The notes beneath the pieces are model-generated. The model made no database searches. It had not been told where the DNA came from and worked only from the letters and a program-made list of their open reading frames with translations. From M3007 sp044226205 (GTDB lineage: Bacteria > Bacteroidota > Bacteroidia > Chitinophagales > Saprospiraceae), in the NCBI GenBank assembly GCA_044226205.1, contig JBGAHL010000016.1, positions 47,836 to 111,835 on the forward strand: a DNA stretch of 64,000 nt, read 5' to 3'. A program made the position numbers and the translations under genes. Each line of letters opens with the position of its first letter. Position 1 is the stretch's first letter. Of the stretch, positions 18,006 through 28,300 are shown one piece after another.

Positions 18006-18443
18006 TCAGTTCTTGTTACCGCTGCTTTTGGGGGCAGCGCTGGGGGCCGGCTTGCCGGGGGGCGTTTTGGCCGTGTTGCTCGAAGAAGAGGCCGGTTTTT
18101 TGTGCGTGGTATGGCGTTTTTTCATGCTTTTGCATGTGCCGGACGTCGATTTGGAGCCCGTCGAAGCCGACTTGGCGGAAGTCGAGGCCGGTTTGGCAGA
18201 GGCCGGCGCAGGCTTGGTGGAAGCAGATTGCGGCTTGGCGGTAGCCGAACCCGTGGCCGGATTTTGGGTGGGGGCTTTGCTTACTGCGGGCGTCTGGACG
18301 GCGGAACTGACGCCGGGAGATTTGCTCAGCGAGGATTGCGTCGCAGTTGGGCGCGGTTTCTGGGTATTGTTGGCGGCGGGCGTTTGGGCATAAACACCGG
18401 CGACGAACAAGCTCAGGAAGCAGGCAAAGAGGGTCTTTTTCAT
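18006..18443 (-). CDS. Secreted low-complexity Ser/Ala/Pro/Lys-rich protein
   Basis: 145 residues from ATG 18443, which opens a signal peptide (MKKTLFACFLSLFVAGVYAQ). The frame extends further upstream but without a better start. The mature part is almost entirely Ser, Ala, Thr, Pro and Lys in short degenerate units (TKPAPASAKPAS, SAKSASTGSKS), with one basic SMKKRHTTHKK patch. Such sequences are disordered, and surface or periplasmic linker-like proteins of this kind are common in the phylum. No family or sorting domain is recognised. It has its own terminator downstream and another one separating it from the LytTR operon upstream. Confidence 0.65.
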   Translation of the reverse strand: MKKTLFACFLSLFVAGVYAQTPAANNTQKPRPTATQSSLSKSPGVSSAVQTPAVSKAPTQNPATGSATAKPQSASTKPAPASAKPASTSAKSASTGSKSTSGTCKSMKKRHTTHKKPASSSSNTAKTPPGKPAPSAAPKSSGNKN

Positions 18444-18545
18444 AGGAATGACATTGAATGTTGAAAAAATGTTGTTGGACTGCGTCGGCATCCCTGAATC
18501 GGATGACTGGTACAAAAGTGCGGTCCGGGCATTCCCCGAGAAAGC

Positions 18546-18573
18546 AAAAACCCCGACAGGCGGGCAGTCGGGG
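18546..18573 (-). terminator. Intrinsic terminator of the LytTR/kinase operon
   Basis: CCCCGAC (18551-18557) pairs with GTCGGGG (18567-18573), followed on the minus strand by TTTTTGC. It is located 40 nt beyond the stop of the response-regulator gene at 18613. Confidence 0.8.
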
Positions 18574-18612
18574 CTTTGAAACAGGCAAAACGGCGCCTGA
18601 AATTTCGAGGCG

Positions 18613-19368
18613 CTACATCCGTTCCATCCAGCGCAAAAAATCGCCGGCTTTGGCCTTGCTCACGACAAGCGCGTCGCGGGTATTCACATTGAGTTTGAGC
18701 AGGAGTTTTCGGGCAAAATATTGCTGCACCTCCTGTACTGCCTTGAAATTGACCAAAAACTGGCGGTTGGCCCGGTAAAACTGATCGGGATCGAGGCTTT
18801 GCTCCAGTTCTTCCAGCGTGAAATTCACGACGAAACGCCGCCCGTCGAAAGTGTGCAAAAACGTGACTTCGTGCTCGATATGAAAATAGGCCACGTCTTC
18901 GGCCGCGATGGGCAGAAGCCGGTCGCGCTGACTGACCAGAAAGGTGTTTTTTCGCGCCGCGGGCCGGACGCCGGCGGGCAGCCGCTCACCCGCGACCCTG
19001 TGCTGAAAATAATTCTCCAGCCGCCGCACCTTGTCGAGCGCCCGGGCGATGGCAGACCGGTCGAAGGGCTTGAGCACGTAGTCGATCCCATTGGTCTGGA
19101 ACGCCTGAAGCGCATATTCGTCGAAAGCCGTGCAAAACACCACCGGGCACTTTACCTCCACCTCTTCAAACACGTCAAAACTGCTTCCATCGGCCAGTTG
19201 CACGTCAAAAAACGCCAGATCGGGCGGGGGCTGGGTTTGAAAAAAACGCACAGCCGCCGCTACCGTGTCGATCACGGGCAGAAACATGGCTTCCGGCTCC
19301 AGTTCAAACAGGGTGGCCTGCAGATCGAGGGCCGTGCGGTATTCGTCTTCAATAATCAGGATTTTCAT
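18613..19368 (-). CDS. LytTR-family response regulator
   Basis: 251 residues. The receiver domain spans ~1-120: E7-D8-E9, phospho-acceptor D55 (LAFFDVQLADG), and K100 (DYVLKPF). A LytTR DNA-binding domain follows at ~140-245 (LLPIAAEDVAYFHIEHEVTF, FYRANRQFLVNFKAV). Its start overlaps the kinase stop by four bases (ATGA at 19365-19368), so the two are translationally coupled. LytTR regulators are phosphorylated by LytS-type kinases and bind direct repeats upstream of their targets. Targets here are unknown; the HtrA gene just upstream on the same strand is a candidate co-transcribed neighbour. Confidence 0.93.
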   Translation of the reverse strand: MKILIIEDEYRTALDLQATLFELEPEAMFLPVIDTVAAAVRFFQTQPPPDLAFFDVQLADGSSFDVFEEVEVKCPVVFCTAFDEYALQAFQTNGIDYVLKPFDRSAIARALDKVRRLENYFQHRVAGERLPAGVRPAARKNTFLVSQRDRLLPIAAEDVAYFHIEHEVTFLHTFDGRRFVVNFTLEELEQSLDPDQFYRANRQFLVNFKAVQEVQQYFARKLLLKLNVNTRDALVVSKAKAGDFLRWMERM

Positions 19369-20414
19369 GATCGAGCCGGTATGATGGGCAAGCGTACGAC
19401 AAAATACTTGTCCGATTTTTCAATAGAAATTTCCTGCCGGGTGAGCAGATAATAGCGCCGGCTGATGTTGGCCAGGCCGATGTGCGCGCCCTCGTCGGTC
19501 GAGCGCCGGGGCTGCAGATTGTTGCGGACAACCAGTTGCTGCCCTTCTGCAAAAAACTCGATTTGCAGGGGCGCATCGTGGCTGACGACATTGTGTTTTA
19601 TGGCGTTTTCAACAAGCATTTGAAGCGTAAACGGGGGGATGGCACTCTGCAACAAGGCGGCGTCGATCCGGCGTTCGAACCGGATTTTGTCTTCAAACCG
19701 CGCTTTTAACATAAATAAATAGTGATCGAGCGCGGTTAGTTCTTCACTCAGCGTGACTTTTTCCCGCCGCTCTACCGCCAGCAGGCCGCGATACAACTCG
19801 GCCAGCCGGACGACGTATTCCTCGGCTTTCCCATCGTGGTTTTTGACGAGGGTTTTCAAAATGTTGAAGGAGTTGAATAAAAAATGCGGGTTGACCTGCT
19901 GTTTGAGCATCTCGAATTGCGCCAGCGCGTTCTCGTGCTCAAGCCGCTCATTTTCCCAGCGGGTTTGATAAAAACGTTTGACCGTGTCGAGCAAAAAAGC
20001 CAGTAAAACCACTGCCCCGGCGACCAGCATGGCCCTGAATTCGTTGGAATATTCCGGGTAGGCATAATCCTCCAGCGTGGAGTCTATTTGTAAAATTTGA
20101 AGGCGTTCATCGAGCCAAACGACCAGAAATCCGGTCAAAATCGTGCTGCAGGCGCGTACCAGCGCCTTTGAACTGTACGTGTTGTGTCGCAGAAAAATGC
20201 GCTCCAGCGCCGGGAAGGCGCTGAGGTTGTACCACCACATCAGCCCGGTGTACAAAAGCCCGAACAGGGCTTCGCGCCAGTAGGCCGTGGTGTCGAACCC
20301 CTTGCGGAAAATCGCCCCCATGCCGAAAAGCAAGGCGACCAGCAGGGTGCTGCCGGCCGCAATCCGCCAGTAAAATCGCGGGCTGATCTGCCGCATTTTT
20401 TCAAGTCGAGGCAT
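19365..20414 (-). CDS. LytS/YehU-type sensor histidine kinase
   Basis: 349 residues from ATG 20414 (an alternative ATG at 20396 would remove six residues). Four hydrophobic segments at ~17-36, 49-66, 87-103 and 127-146 form the membrane sensor part, without a recognised ligand domain. A coiled region (~147-172) leads to the His_kinase domain with KQQVNPHFLFNSFN; the phospho-acceptor is H177. The ATPase part has the N box LVENAIKHN and a short G-box-like GAHIGLANI. The C-terminal ATPase part is shorter than in classical kinases, as is usual for this family. It is coupled to the downstream LytTR regulator. The signal sensed is unknown, though the neighbouring HtrA gene hints at the envelope. 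Confidence 0.92.
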   Translation of the reverse strand: MPRLEKMRQISPRFYWRIAAGSTLLVALLFGMGAIFRKGFDTTAYWREALFGLLYTGLMWWYNLSAFPALERIFLRHNTYSSKALVRACSTILTGFLVVWLDERLQILQIDSTLEDYAYPEYSNEFRAMLVAGAVVLLAFLLDTVKRFYQTRWENERLEHENALAQFEMLKQQVNPHFLFNSFNILKTLVKNHDGKAEEYVVRLAELYRGLLAVERREKVTLSEELTALDHYLFMLKARFEDKIRFERRIDAALLQSAIPPFTLQMLVENAIKHNVVSHDAPLQIEFFAEGQQLVVRNNLQPRRSTDEGAHIGLANISRRYYLLTRQEISIEKSDKYFVVRLPIIPARS

Positions 20415-20478
20415 GGTGCGAAATTAGGGGGATTTTGGCAGGCATGGGCAATTTTGGCCCATGCCTGCCGGCTGTCGC

Positions 20479-21987
20479 CTATTTGCCGAAGGCGTAATAA
20501 TAAGTACCCGAACTGCCCGGGTACATCCCTTCGAGCATGATCCCGCCATTGGCTTTTTCGATGACAGAGGCGAGTTCTTCCGCGGTTCGCACCGCGATGT
20601 TGTTTACCCTGACCACGACAAAACCTTCGTGCATGTCGGTCTGATTGGCAATTTTGCCAGCGCCGAGACGGGCAACTTTTACGCCGCCGCTGATGCCCAT
20701 ACGCTCCGCTTCGCGGGCTCCGAGCGTCTCGAATTCGGCCCCGAGCGCGTTGAGCACCTGGTCCTGATCCTGTTTGGTGACGCGGTCGGTATTGCCGTCG
20801 CGATTTTTCAGGACCACGCTGATCGTGCGTTCATCGCCCTCGCGCAGCACGCTGAGGTTGAGTTTGTCGCCCGGCCGGTGCTTCCCGACGATTTCAAGCA
20901 GTTCGGGGGCCGCTTTGACGGCCTGCCCGTCCACGTGGGTGATGAGGTCGCCTTTGCGGATACCTGCTGCGCCGGCAGCGCTGTTGGCCACCAGGCTGTC
21001 GACCAGCACGCCCGGCGTGAAATTGCGGTGGCTGTTTTCGGCCAGTTCCTGGGTGTTGTCGCGGATGGTGATACCCAGATAACCGCGTTGTACCACGCCG
21101 AATTGCCGCAGGTCGTCGACCACTTTGGCGACCAGATTGGACGGTATGGCGAAAGCGTAGCCCGCGTACACACCGGTGGGCGATGCGATGGCGGTGTTGA
21201 TACCGATGAGTTCACCCTGCAAATTGACCAGGGCGCCGCCCGAGTTGCCGGGGTTGACGACGGCATCGGTCTGAATGAAACTTTCCACAGGTGCTTTGTC
21301 CTGTACGATGTGCAGGTCGCGGCCTTTGGCGCTCACGATGCCGGCCGTGACGGTGCCCGATAGGTTGAATGGATTGCCAATGGCGACCACCCATTGCCCG
21401 ATTTGCACGTCGTCAGAATTGCCGAAACGCATGAACGGCAGCCCTTCTGCATCAATTTTGACCACGGCAAGGTCGGTGGAAGGGTCTGTTCCGATCACTT
21501 TTGCCGTGTAACGCCGCTTGTCGTTCAGCGTCACGGTCAGTTCGTCGGCATCGCGCACCACGTGGTTGTTGGTGACAATGTATCCGTCTGCACTCAGGAC
21601 AACGCCGCTTCCGGAGCCTTGGGCCTGCTCGTCGTCGCCCTGAGGGCTGTCGGGCATGGGCGATTGCGGGAGATTGAAAAAATGGCGGAAAGGAGCCGGT
21701 AAATCCTGAAAGTCAAATTGTTGCATACCGCCGGCTTGCCGCCCGTTGCGGTGCATGGTCGCCTGAATATGCACCACTTCAGGCAGGGCCGCCTGTGCCG
21801 CGCCGGTAAAATCGGCCACGACCGAAGGCCCTTGTCCTTCCGACCAACCAGTGTAATGGGCCGGCGCCGTATCGAACGCACTTTGCGGTGCATGTTGCGT
21901 GTGCCAGCCCAAGAGTCCTGCGCCCAGCAAAGCCAGGCAGGCGCCTGCGAGCGCCGAGCCGCTCATCCAGATAAACTGATTTTTCAT
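20479..21987 (-). CDS. htrA: HtrA/Deg-family periplasmic serine endoprotease
   Basis: 502 residues from ATG 21987 (MKNQFIWMSGSALAGACLALLGAG, a signal anchor); codons further upstream in the open frame are not supported. The trypsin-like domain spans ~60-290 with the complete triad H142 (TNNHVV), D172 (STDLAVV) and S249 (GNSGGAL). PDZ1 lies at ~300-395 (YLGITIRDN, GIRKGDLITHVDG) and a shorter PDZ2 at ~410-500. A Gln/Gly/Met-rich loop at ~82-125 matches the LA-loop region of DegP. Family members degrade or refold damaged envelope proteins as oligomeric cages. It precedes the two-component pair on the same strand by 64 nt and may form one transcript with it. Confidence 0.93.
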   Translation of the reverse strand: MKNQFIWMSGSALAGACLALLGAGLLGWHTQHAPQSAFDTAPAHYTGWSEGQGPSVVADFTGAAQAALPEVVHIQATMHRNGRQAGGMQQFDFQDLPAPFRHFFNLPQSPMPDSPQGDDEQAQGSGSGVVLSADGYIVTNNHVVRDADELTVTLNDKRRYTAKVIGTDPSTDLAVVKIDAEGLPFMRFGNSDDVQIGQWVVAIGNPFNLSGTVTAGIVSAKGRDLHIVQDKAPVESFIQTDAVVNPGNSGGALVNLQGELIGINTAIASPTGVYAGYAFAIPSNLVAKVVDDLRQFGVVQRGYLGITIRDNTQELAENSHRNFTPGVLVDSLVANSAAGAAGIRKGDLITHVDGQAVKAAPELLEIVGKHRPGDKLNLSVLREGDERTISVVLKNRDGNTDRVTKQDQDQVLNALGAEFETLGAREAERMGISGGVKVARLGAGKIANQTDMHEGFVVVRVNNIAVRTAEELASVIEKANGGIMLEGMYPGSSGTYYYAFGK

Positions 21988-22183
21988 GACAGTTACGCTT
22001 ATTGTTGTGGTTATGGTTCTTGTCCACAAAAAAGCGCAAACCTGCCAGCCCATTTCAAGCGACTTTACGTTAAAACAGGCCAAAAAGAGGTTAAAGCGGG
22101 CAATTTTTAACCTGATTGTAAAAACCTGGATAGAGGGCGAAAGGTGGAGGGCAGAAGGTTTTTACGATTTTTTTAAAGGCCTA
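21988..22183. other. Upstream region of htrA, no gene
   Basis: No supported coding sequence between the htrA start and the palindromic repeat. The segment TTTTTACGATTT at about 22160-22171 recurs at about 22338-22349 just beyond the repeat, so the repeat is bracketed by a 12-bp direct repeat. Confidence 0.45.
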
Positions 22184-22332
22184 GCAGGGGCAGCGCCCCG
22201 AAAGATTTGTAGTAAATGGCGGAGAAAACAGGCCAGGAGGGGCAGCGCCCCGAAACATCTTTCGGGGCGCTGCCCCTCCTGAATGGATTTTGGTACTAAA
22301 AGACTACAAATATTACGGGGCGCTGCCCCTGC
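22184..22332. repeat. Nested palindromic repeat element, copy A (~149 bp)
   Basis: Outer arms 22184-22200 and 22316-22332 (GCAGGGGCAGCGCCCCG and its complement) are extended inward by ATTTGTAG/CTACAAAT. An inner perfect 20-bp palindrome pairs 22235-22254 with 22261-22280 around a 6-nt loop. The core GGGGCAGCGCCCC is itself palindromic. A full-length homologous copy lies at 42914-43064. There is no open reading frame, so this is a non-coding dispersed element of REP/BIME or MITE type. Confidence 0.9.
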
Positions 22333-22359
22333 CAAAGTTTTTTACGATTTGTCCAAATG

Positions 22360-25300
22360 TCAGCGCAACAAGGTCAGTTCGCCTTTGAACTGTTGCGTCC
22401 GGCCGTCGTAGTACACCACCTCCGCCGTCCAGAATAACACATCGGAGGGATAGTCGCGACCATTCACCTTGCCGTCCCACCCGGTGGAGGGGTTGTTCGG
22501 GTCGAGGTTGAACCCGCCGTACACCTCCGTACCCCAGCGCGACCAGACGTGCAAAGAGCGGATGCTGTACACACAGGGGTCGGTGAGGAGGTAAAAAGTG
22601 TCGTTGGTGCCGTCGCCGTCGGGGCTGAATGCCGTGGGCGCCCGAACCGCACACATGTCGCTGACAGTCAGTGTAATGGCATCGGTGGCGGTGCAGCCGT
22701 TGGCGTCGGTGGCCAGTACGTTGTAGGTGACGGTCTGGAGTGGCGCAGCGGTCGGGGTCGGGCAATCGTCGCAACTCAGGCCGCCGGGGGGCGTCCATTG
22801 GTACTGCAAGGAAGCACTGCCGGGCGACAAAACCGCGAGGGGGAGTTCCGCGCCGATTTTCAGGCTGGTGTCGGCCGGCAGTTGTACCTGAAGTGGCGGG
22901 AAAATGTTGATCATGGCCGTCAGTTCGAGATCGCAACCGTCGGCCGTCACGAAATCCAGTGTCAGGGTGGTATCGGCGCCGGAGGGCAGGCTTTGCCCCA
23001 GGTATTCGAGCGGCGCGCCGATGCAGATCGTGGTGTCGAGCACGGCGTCGAGTATCTGCGGGCCGACGCGGATGGTATCTGTGCTCAGGCAGCCATCGGC
23101 ATTTTGCGCGGTGACCACGTAATTGACGACATTTTCCGGGTAAATTGCCACAAGGGGGCAGGTGTCGCAACTCAAAGACAGGTCGGGCGACCATTGCCAG
23201 GACTCAAAATTGTCGGGCAATTCGAAACTCGTACCGGCCAGTCGGCAAACCACCCGGTTGGGGCCCAGATCGAGTTGCGAGCCGTGATCTACCGTGATCT
23301 TGACCGTATCGCGCTGCGCATTGCCGCAGGCATCCCAAACGGTGACCCAGTAAACGCCGGGGTAAGAAGTGGTCAGGGTCTGATCGGCTGTGCCATCCTG
23401 CCAGCGATAGCGGGCGTAGCCCGCCCCGGCATCGAGTTTAAAGACGCCATTTTCGCATACTTTGATGTCGGGACCCAGGTTGAGTGCGGGCGCTTCGTCG
23501 TCGCTTACCGTGATGTACAGGGTATCGGTTTTCAGGCCGCATTTGAACCATGCTTTTGCCACAAGCCGGTACGTGCCCGTGTCCAGATATTGAACAAAAT
23601 ATTCCTCCACATTAAAAACGCCCCCTATGCCGCCGCTTTGCTCCCAGCGCACGCTGTCGGCGCCGGCGCAAAGGAGGGAGCCGAGGGTGTAAACGCTCTG
23701 GGCCGGCAGGCCGCAAAGGGAGTCGGCTCCCTGGATATGGATGGGCCGTTCGGCATTGAGCAGCCAGGGCGCGATGCAGGGCAATCCGTATCTCACCCGG
23801 CCTGTACCCAGGGTTTGGGCATTGGCCTGGTACTGGCAGGCGGCGCCGGCCTCGTTGGGGTAAAAAATTAAGTCGAGCGCATCGGCAGGCGCTCCCGCTC
23901 CCGTGGCGATGTACAATTTGCCGTTGGGCCCCATTTGTATGGCGCCAAAACGCGGCGTAGCGCTGCTGGCCAGCGTCACCCTCGATGCCTTGATGGCCTG
24001 GGCATCGTCTGAAATCAGGTCGAACTGATACAAACCGGTGGGGGTGGCCACGTAGAGGAAACGGTCGTTGGGAGAAAATTCGAGGGTGTAAGCTTCCGCG
24101 AGCTCAGCTTGCCGGATGGAAATGACGTCCGACAGGCCGCCCAGAATCGGGTCGAAATGAAGGAGGTCGAAGCCGCTGGAGTTGGGCAGGGCGTCGGCGA
24201 GCAGGGTGCCCGCATGGTTGAATTTCATTTGGGCAATGATATTGCTCCCTGAGGTGTTCTGATCCAGTTCGCCGATATCGATGGAAAAAGGCTGAACCCC
24301 GACACTGTTGTCGGGCAGGACCTGGGTGATCAGAAATTGTGCCGTGTTTTGCCTTTTACGCAACACCCATTTGGTATCGAAAACGGAACAGGAGTTCGTG
24401 GCGGCCACTTTGTTGCCCACCGGGACCAGGTCGATAACTGTATTTTTTCGAGGCTGGTTATTGATTATTCTGATCCCCCCCAGACCCTGGTTTTTTGCCA
24501 TGTCCATTTCAGAATAATAGGGGTAAAAGTTGCTGCTGCTGTTGGCGTGTTGAAAATTGAACAGGGCGCTGTTGAGCGGAATCAGCATATTGCCCAGCGA
24601 GGTTTTACTGCCGTAAATACCGCTTCCATTGGGTATGGGCTGGTGCTCCCGATTGAAAATGGTCTCGCCGTCGGTGTAAAAGAGCAACTTGCCCGCGGCA
24701 TCGCAGACGACCCCCGTGGACCCCGGGCTGTCGGTCGCCCCGTCGGTCAGGACGGTAGGCGGGTCGGTGGAAAAATCGAGCCCTGCGTGCGTGCCGAAGT
24801 ACCAGATGCGCGCCTGTTCGTTGTTGCAGGCCACGCATTCGCAGGCCGGATCGACACAATCGATGAGGCTGTTGTAGTCGTCGCTGCGACCGTTGCCGCA
24901 GATCTCGGTGCACGGAGCGCCGCAGAGGTAGCCGATCTCGCTGAGATCAGCCGTTGAAGAAGAAGCGGTGTTGGTTTGAAGCAACAAAGGGCTGGCGTAC
25001 TGGTTCCAGGACAGGGGTTCGGTGCTGGCGCCGATCACGGTTTCTTCCGTGACTTTGCCGCCGAAATCCTGACCGCAAGCAGAGCCGGCGTCGCCCGTCG
25101 CCGCGATGTATCGTCCTATAAACATGCCTGAGGGATTCACGTTTTTCCCAACCAGAAACACGGCATTGCCGTTTTGGGCAATCAGGTTGTGACCGACGTC
25201 GTGCCGCCCGAAAGTGTGCCTTGCCCATTGAAACTTGCCGTTTTTATCGGTTTTGAGCAGCATTTCACGGGTGGCGATGTAATAACCGTCGTCGCCGGCC

Positions 25301-28300
25301 AGCAGACTTTGAATGACAATGTTGAAGGTGGATGCGTTTTGGTTTTCGATGGTGTATTTCTGAAGCCACAAAACCTGCCCGTCGGGCGCCACTTTTACCA
25401 GCGCTACCTGTTGGGTCAGCAGTAACGACGAGGTATCGAAGCGCCCTTGCAGGGCGATCACCAGGGAGTCGCCGTCGAAAGCGATATCGGTGGCTTCCAG
25501 CGACGGAATTCCGATCGAGGGCACGATGATTTTTCGCAAATCGGAAGGGTTGCCGTTCAGGTCTGCCCGATAAATCACGGGGCTGCGCAGGCTGTTGGGA
25601 TTCGGAGCGGATTCGGTTCTGCCGACCGCGTAAATGAAATTGCCATGCCGCCTCACCGAGCGCAATTCTTCGTTTTTATCCAGGTCAAAAGCCTGGTTCC
25701 AGTTATTGGAAAGCAAATCGCCGGTATTGCGGCCCATTTCCAGCAGCACGGGATCGAAATCGGGGTCGCTGGAAGAAGTCCCCGTTGGGTAGACGCCGCC
25801 GATCAGATAGTTGCCGCCCGGCCCGAGTTCCTGAATGTTGGTGAAGCGCGAGCGTTTGCTTTGCGATTCTTCTTTTACCCAAAGCAGGACATCCGCCACG
25901 GGGTCGTATTTAAAAGCATAGCCGTTAAAGACAAGGGTGGCAGTTTCGGCATTGCCCACCCCCGCGATATTGCCGTCGCTGTCGACCAGGAAATCCTGCA
26001 GCCGGTCGTTGCGCTGGGAGCAATGAAACTGTCTGCTCCACAGCATCGTGCCGTCGGGGCTGAACTTGATCAACAGGGTCTGATTATTGCGCCAGCCGCC
26101 GGCGTAATAGCTGCCGTCGGGTGCAGGCGCTATGCCGGTCAGGACCGTGATCGTGCCGAAGTCGGCAAAGTATTCCGTCCAGGCCGTTTTGCAGGAAGGG
26201 GTCAGACAGGTGGCTGCACAGGGCTCGGCGGTGTTCAATGCGTAGTCTGCCGCGACCATGCCTTGTGTCGGCATGAAAGGGAAGCCCGACACTTCATTCA
26301 GCGGAAGGTTATTGAGGTCGTTGAGGACAATTAAATTGTCAAAATATACTTCTCCCTGCGGGCATACCCCGGCCACTCCGATTGTATTGGCGCGTATGAA
26401 AAAAATATCCTCCTGGCCGCCATTGATGCCACGACCGGTGTACAGGGCGCCATCCAGCGTATTTTCTACCTGCTGAACCGATACCTGGCCATACCCGGAG
26501 TATTGTTGTATGGAGGTATTGGTCGAGTTGAGATTGTCCTGAAAATACACCGCTTTGGGTTGTGGCTGGCTGTCGGGCGGGCTGACCGTGATGGAAAACC
26601 TGCTGTCCTCGGAAATTGCAAGGTCGGAGAAGATAACGCTTTCATTGTCAAGTTGGTAGGCATTTCCAGTCAGGCTGCTTCCGCCGCTACTTTTATTAAC
26701 AAACAACCCGTAAGAATTGAAACCGGTGTTTGGGGTCTCTTCTCCGGTAAAGTACACGTTGGCGCCCAGGAAGGTCGGCAGCACTTCCACCGACCACAAA
26801 ACCCGATCGAGCGCCGGGTAATCGAAGATTTGGGAGGCCATGAGGGCGCCGTCGGTATCGAGTTCAAGCATCAGCCCATCGCGGGCGCCGGCCGCGGTGA
26901 TGTAATAACCGCAGGCGCGATAGGACGAATCGCCGGCTACCGCTACGTCAGTGGCGTAAACATCCGAGTTGGGCAAGCCATACGCTCGCGCCCATTGCTG
27001 ATTGCCGTCGGCGTCGAGTTTGAGAAAGTACGCGGCAGCCTTTCCGGGGGCTGCCGGCTGCACGTAACCGCAGGCGATCCAGCCGCCTTCGGGCGTTGCC
27101 ACGATGCGGCGCAATTCGTCGGCGCCGGGCGTGACCAGCCTTTTTTGCCACAACAACTGTCCGTCGGCGTCGAAACTGGCCAGGGATGCATCGTTGACAC
27201 CCGTCCAGACATTGCTGCTGAGCAAGGCCATAAAACCGCCGCCGGAGGGTTTGGCCGCGACATGCTGGAGCACTTCGTTGCCGTCCGGGGCGCCGAAATG
27301 TTTCGACCAGATCACATTGCCTTCTGGGTCGGTTTTGATCAGCAACACCTCCCGTAAAGCGCCGGGAACGTCTCCGTGCCCGCCGATCAGGAAATTGCCG
27401 TCGGACAAGACGACCGATGCCACGCCTTGCTCGTCGTTGGCGGTGCCGTAGAATTTTTGAAAAGAACTGCCGATGCACGAATCCAACACCGTCACCACCA
27501 GCGTTTTCGAAGTGCTGCATTGCCCGTTGGATGCTTCCAGCCGGATTTCGTAAGCGCCCGGCTGGTCGAAGGCGTACGACGGCAGCGAGGGCCCTTGCGG
27601 CGCGCCGTTGATGAGCCACTGAAACTGTCCCGCCCCCTGGCTCGTATTCGTCAATACGACCGTGCCGCCGCTGAATACCTCGATCGGATTGGCCAGAAAA
27701 TCCGCTTTTACCGGGCAAACCACCTGAATAATGACCGAACTCGTCTGCGCCGGGCACAGATTCGGATCGGCGCTGATCGCCGTAAGCGTCACGTTGAAAG
27801 CGCCGATGTTGTTGAACGTTAAGCCGGGGTTGGCAAGGCTGGAAAAGGGCGCTCCGTCGATGGTCCAGGTATAATTCGCCGCGTTTTGGCTCAGGTTGGT
27901 GAAGTTCACCGCGCCGCCCAGGTCGACGATCTGGCTGCTCGTTGCAAACGCCGCACTCACCAGAGCGGGGCAAGGCTGGCCGCAGCCGTCGGAGCTGAGC
28001 AGGCTTTGGCGGGTGTTTTGAGCAAAAAAGTCCATGCGCGCCGACTGCCCGGCCGTAAAGTCGTGGCGGCAGGCCACATCGCCGTAGTCCATGAAGTTTT
28101 TGGTGTCGTCGGGCAGGTCGGCATTCAGGCCCGACTGGGTGTCTGTCGTGCAGGAATTGACGGTTTGTCCGCAGGGAATGCCGGCCGTGCTCTGGTCGGG
28201 CGGCGTATCGCACACGTGGTCGCCGTCGCTCAGGCAGTCGTCGTTGAGGCAGCCGCCTTCAAAAGTGTGGTAAAGGCCGAGGTAGTGTCCCATTTCGTGC

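Noticed and set aside
22549..23871. 440-codon plus-strand frame
   Set aside because: It is antisense to the end of the M43/CHU_C protein, and its His/Val/Gly-rich translation resembles other shadow frames here.
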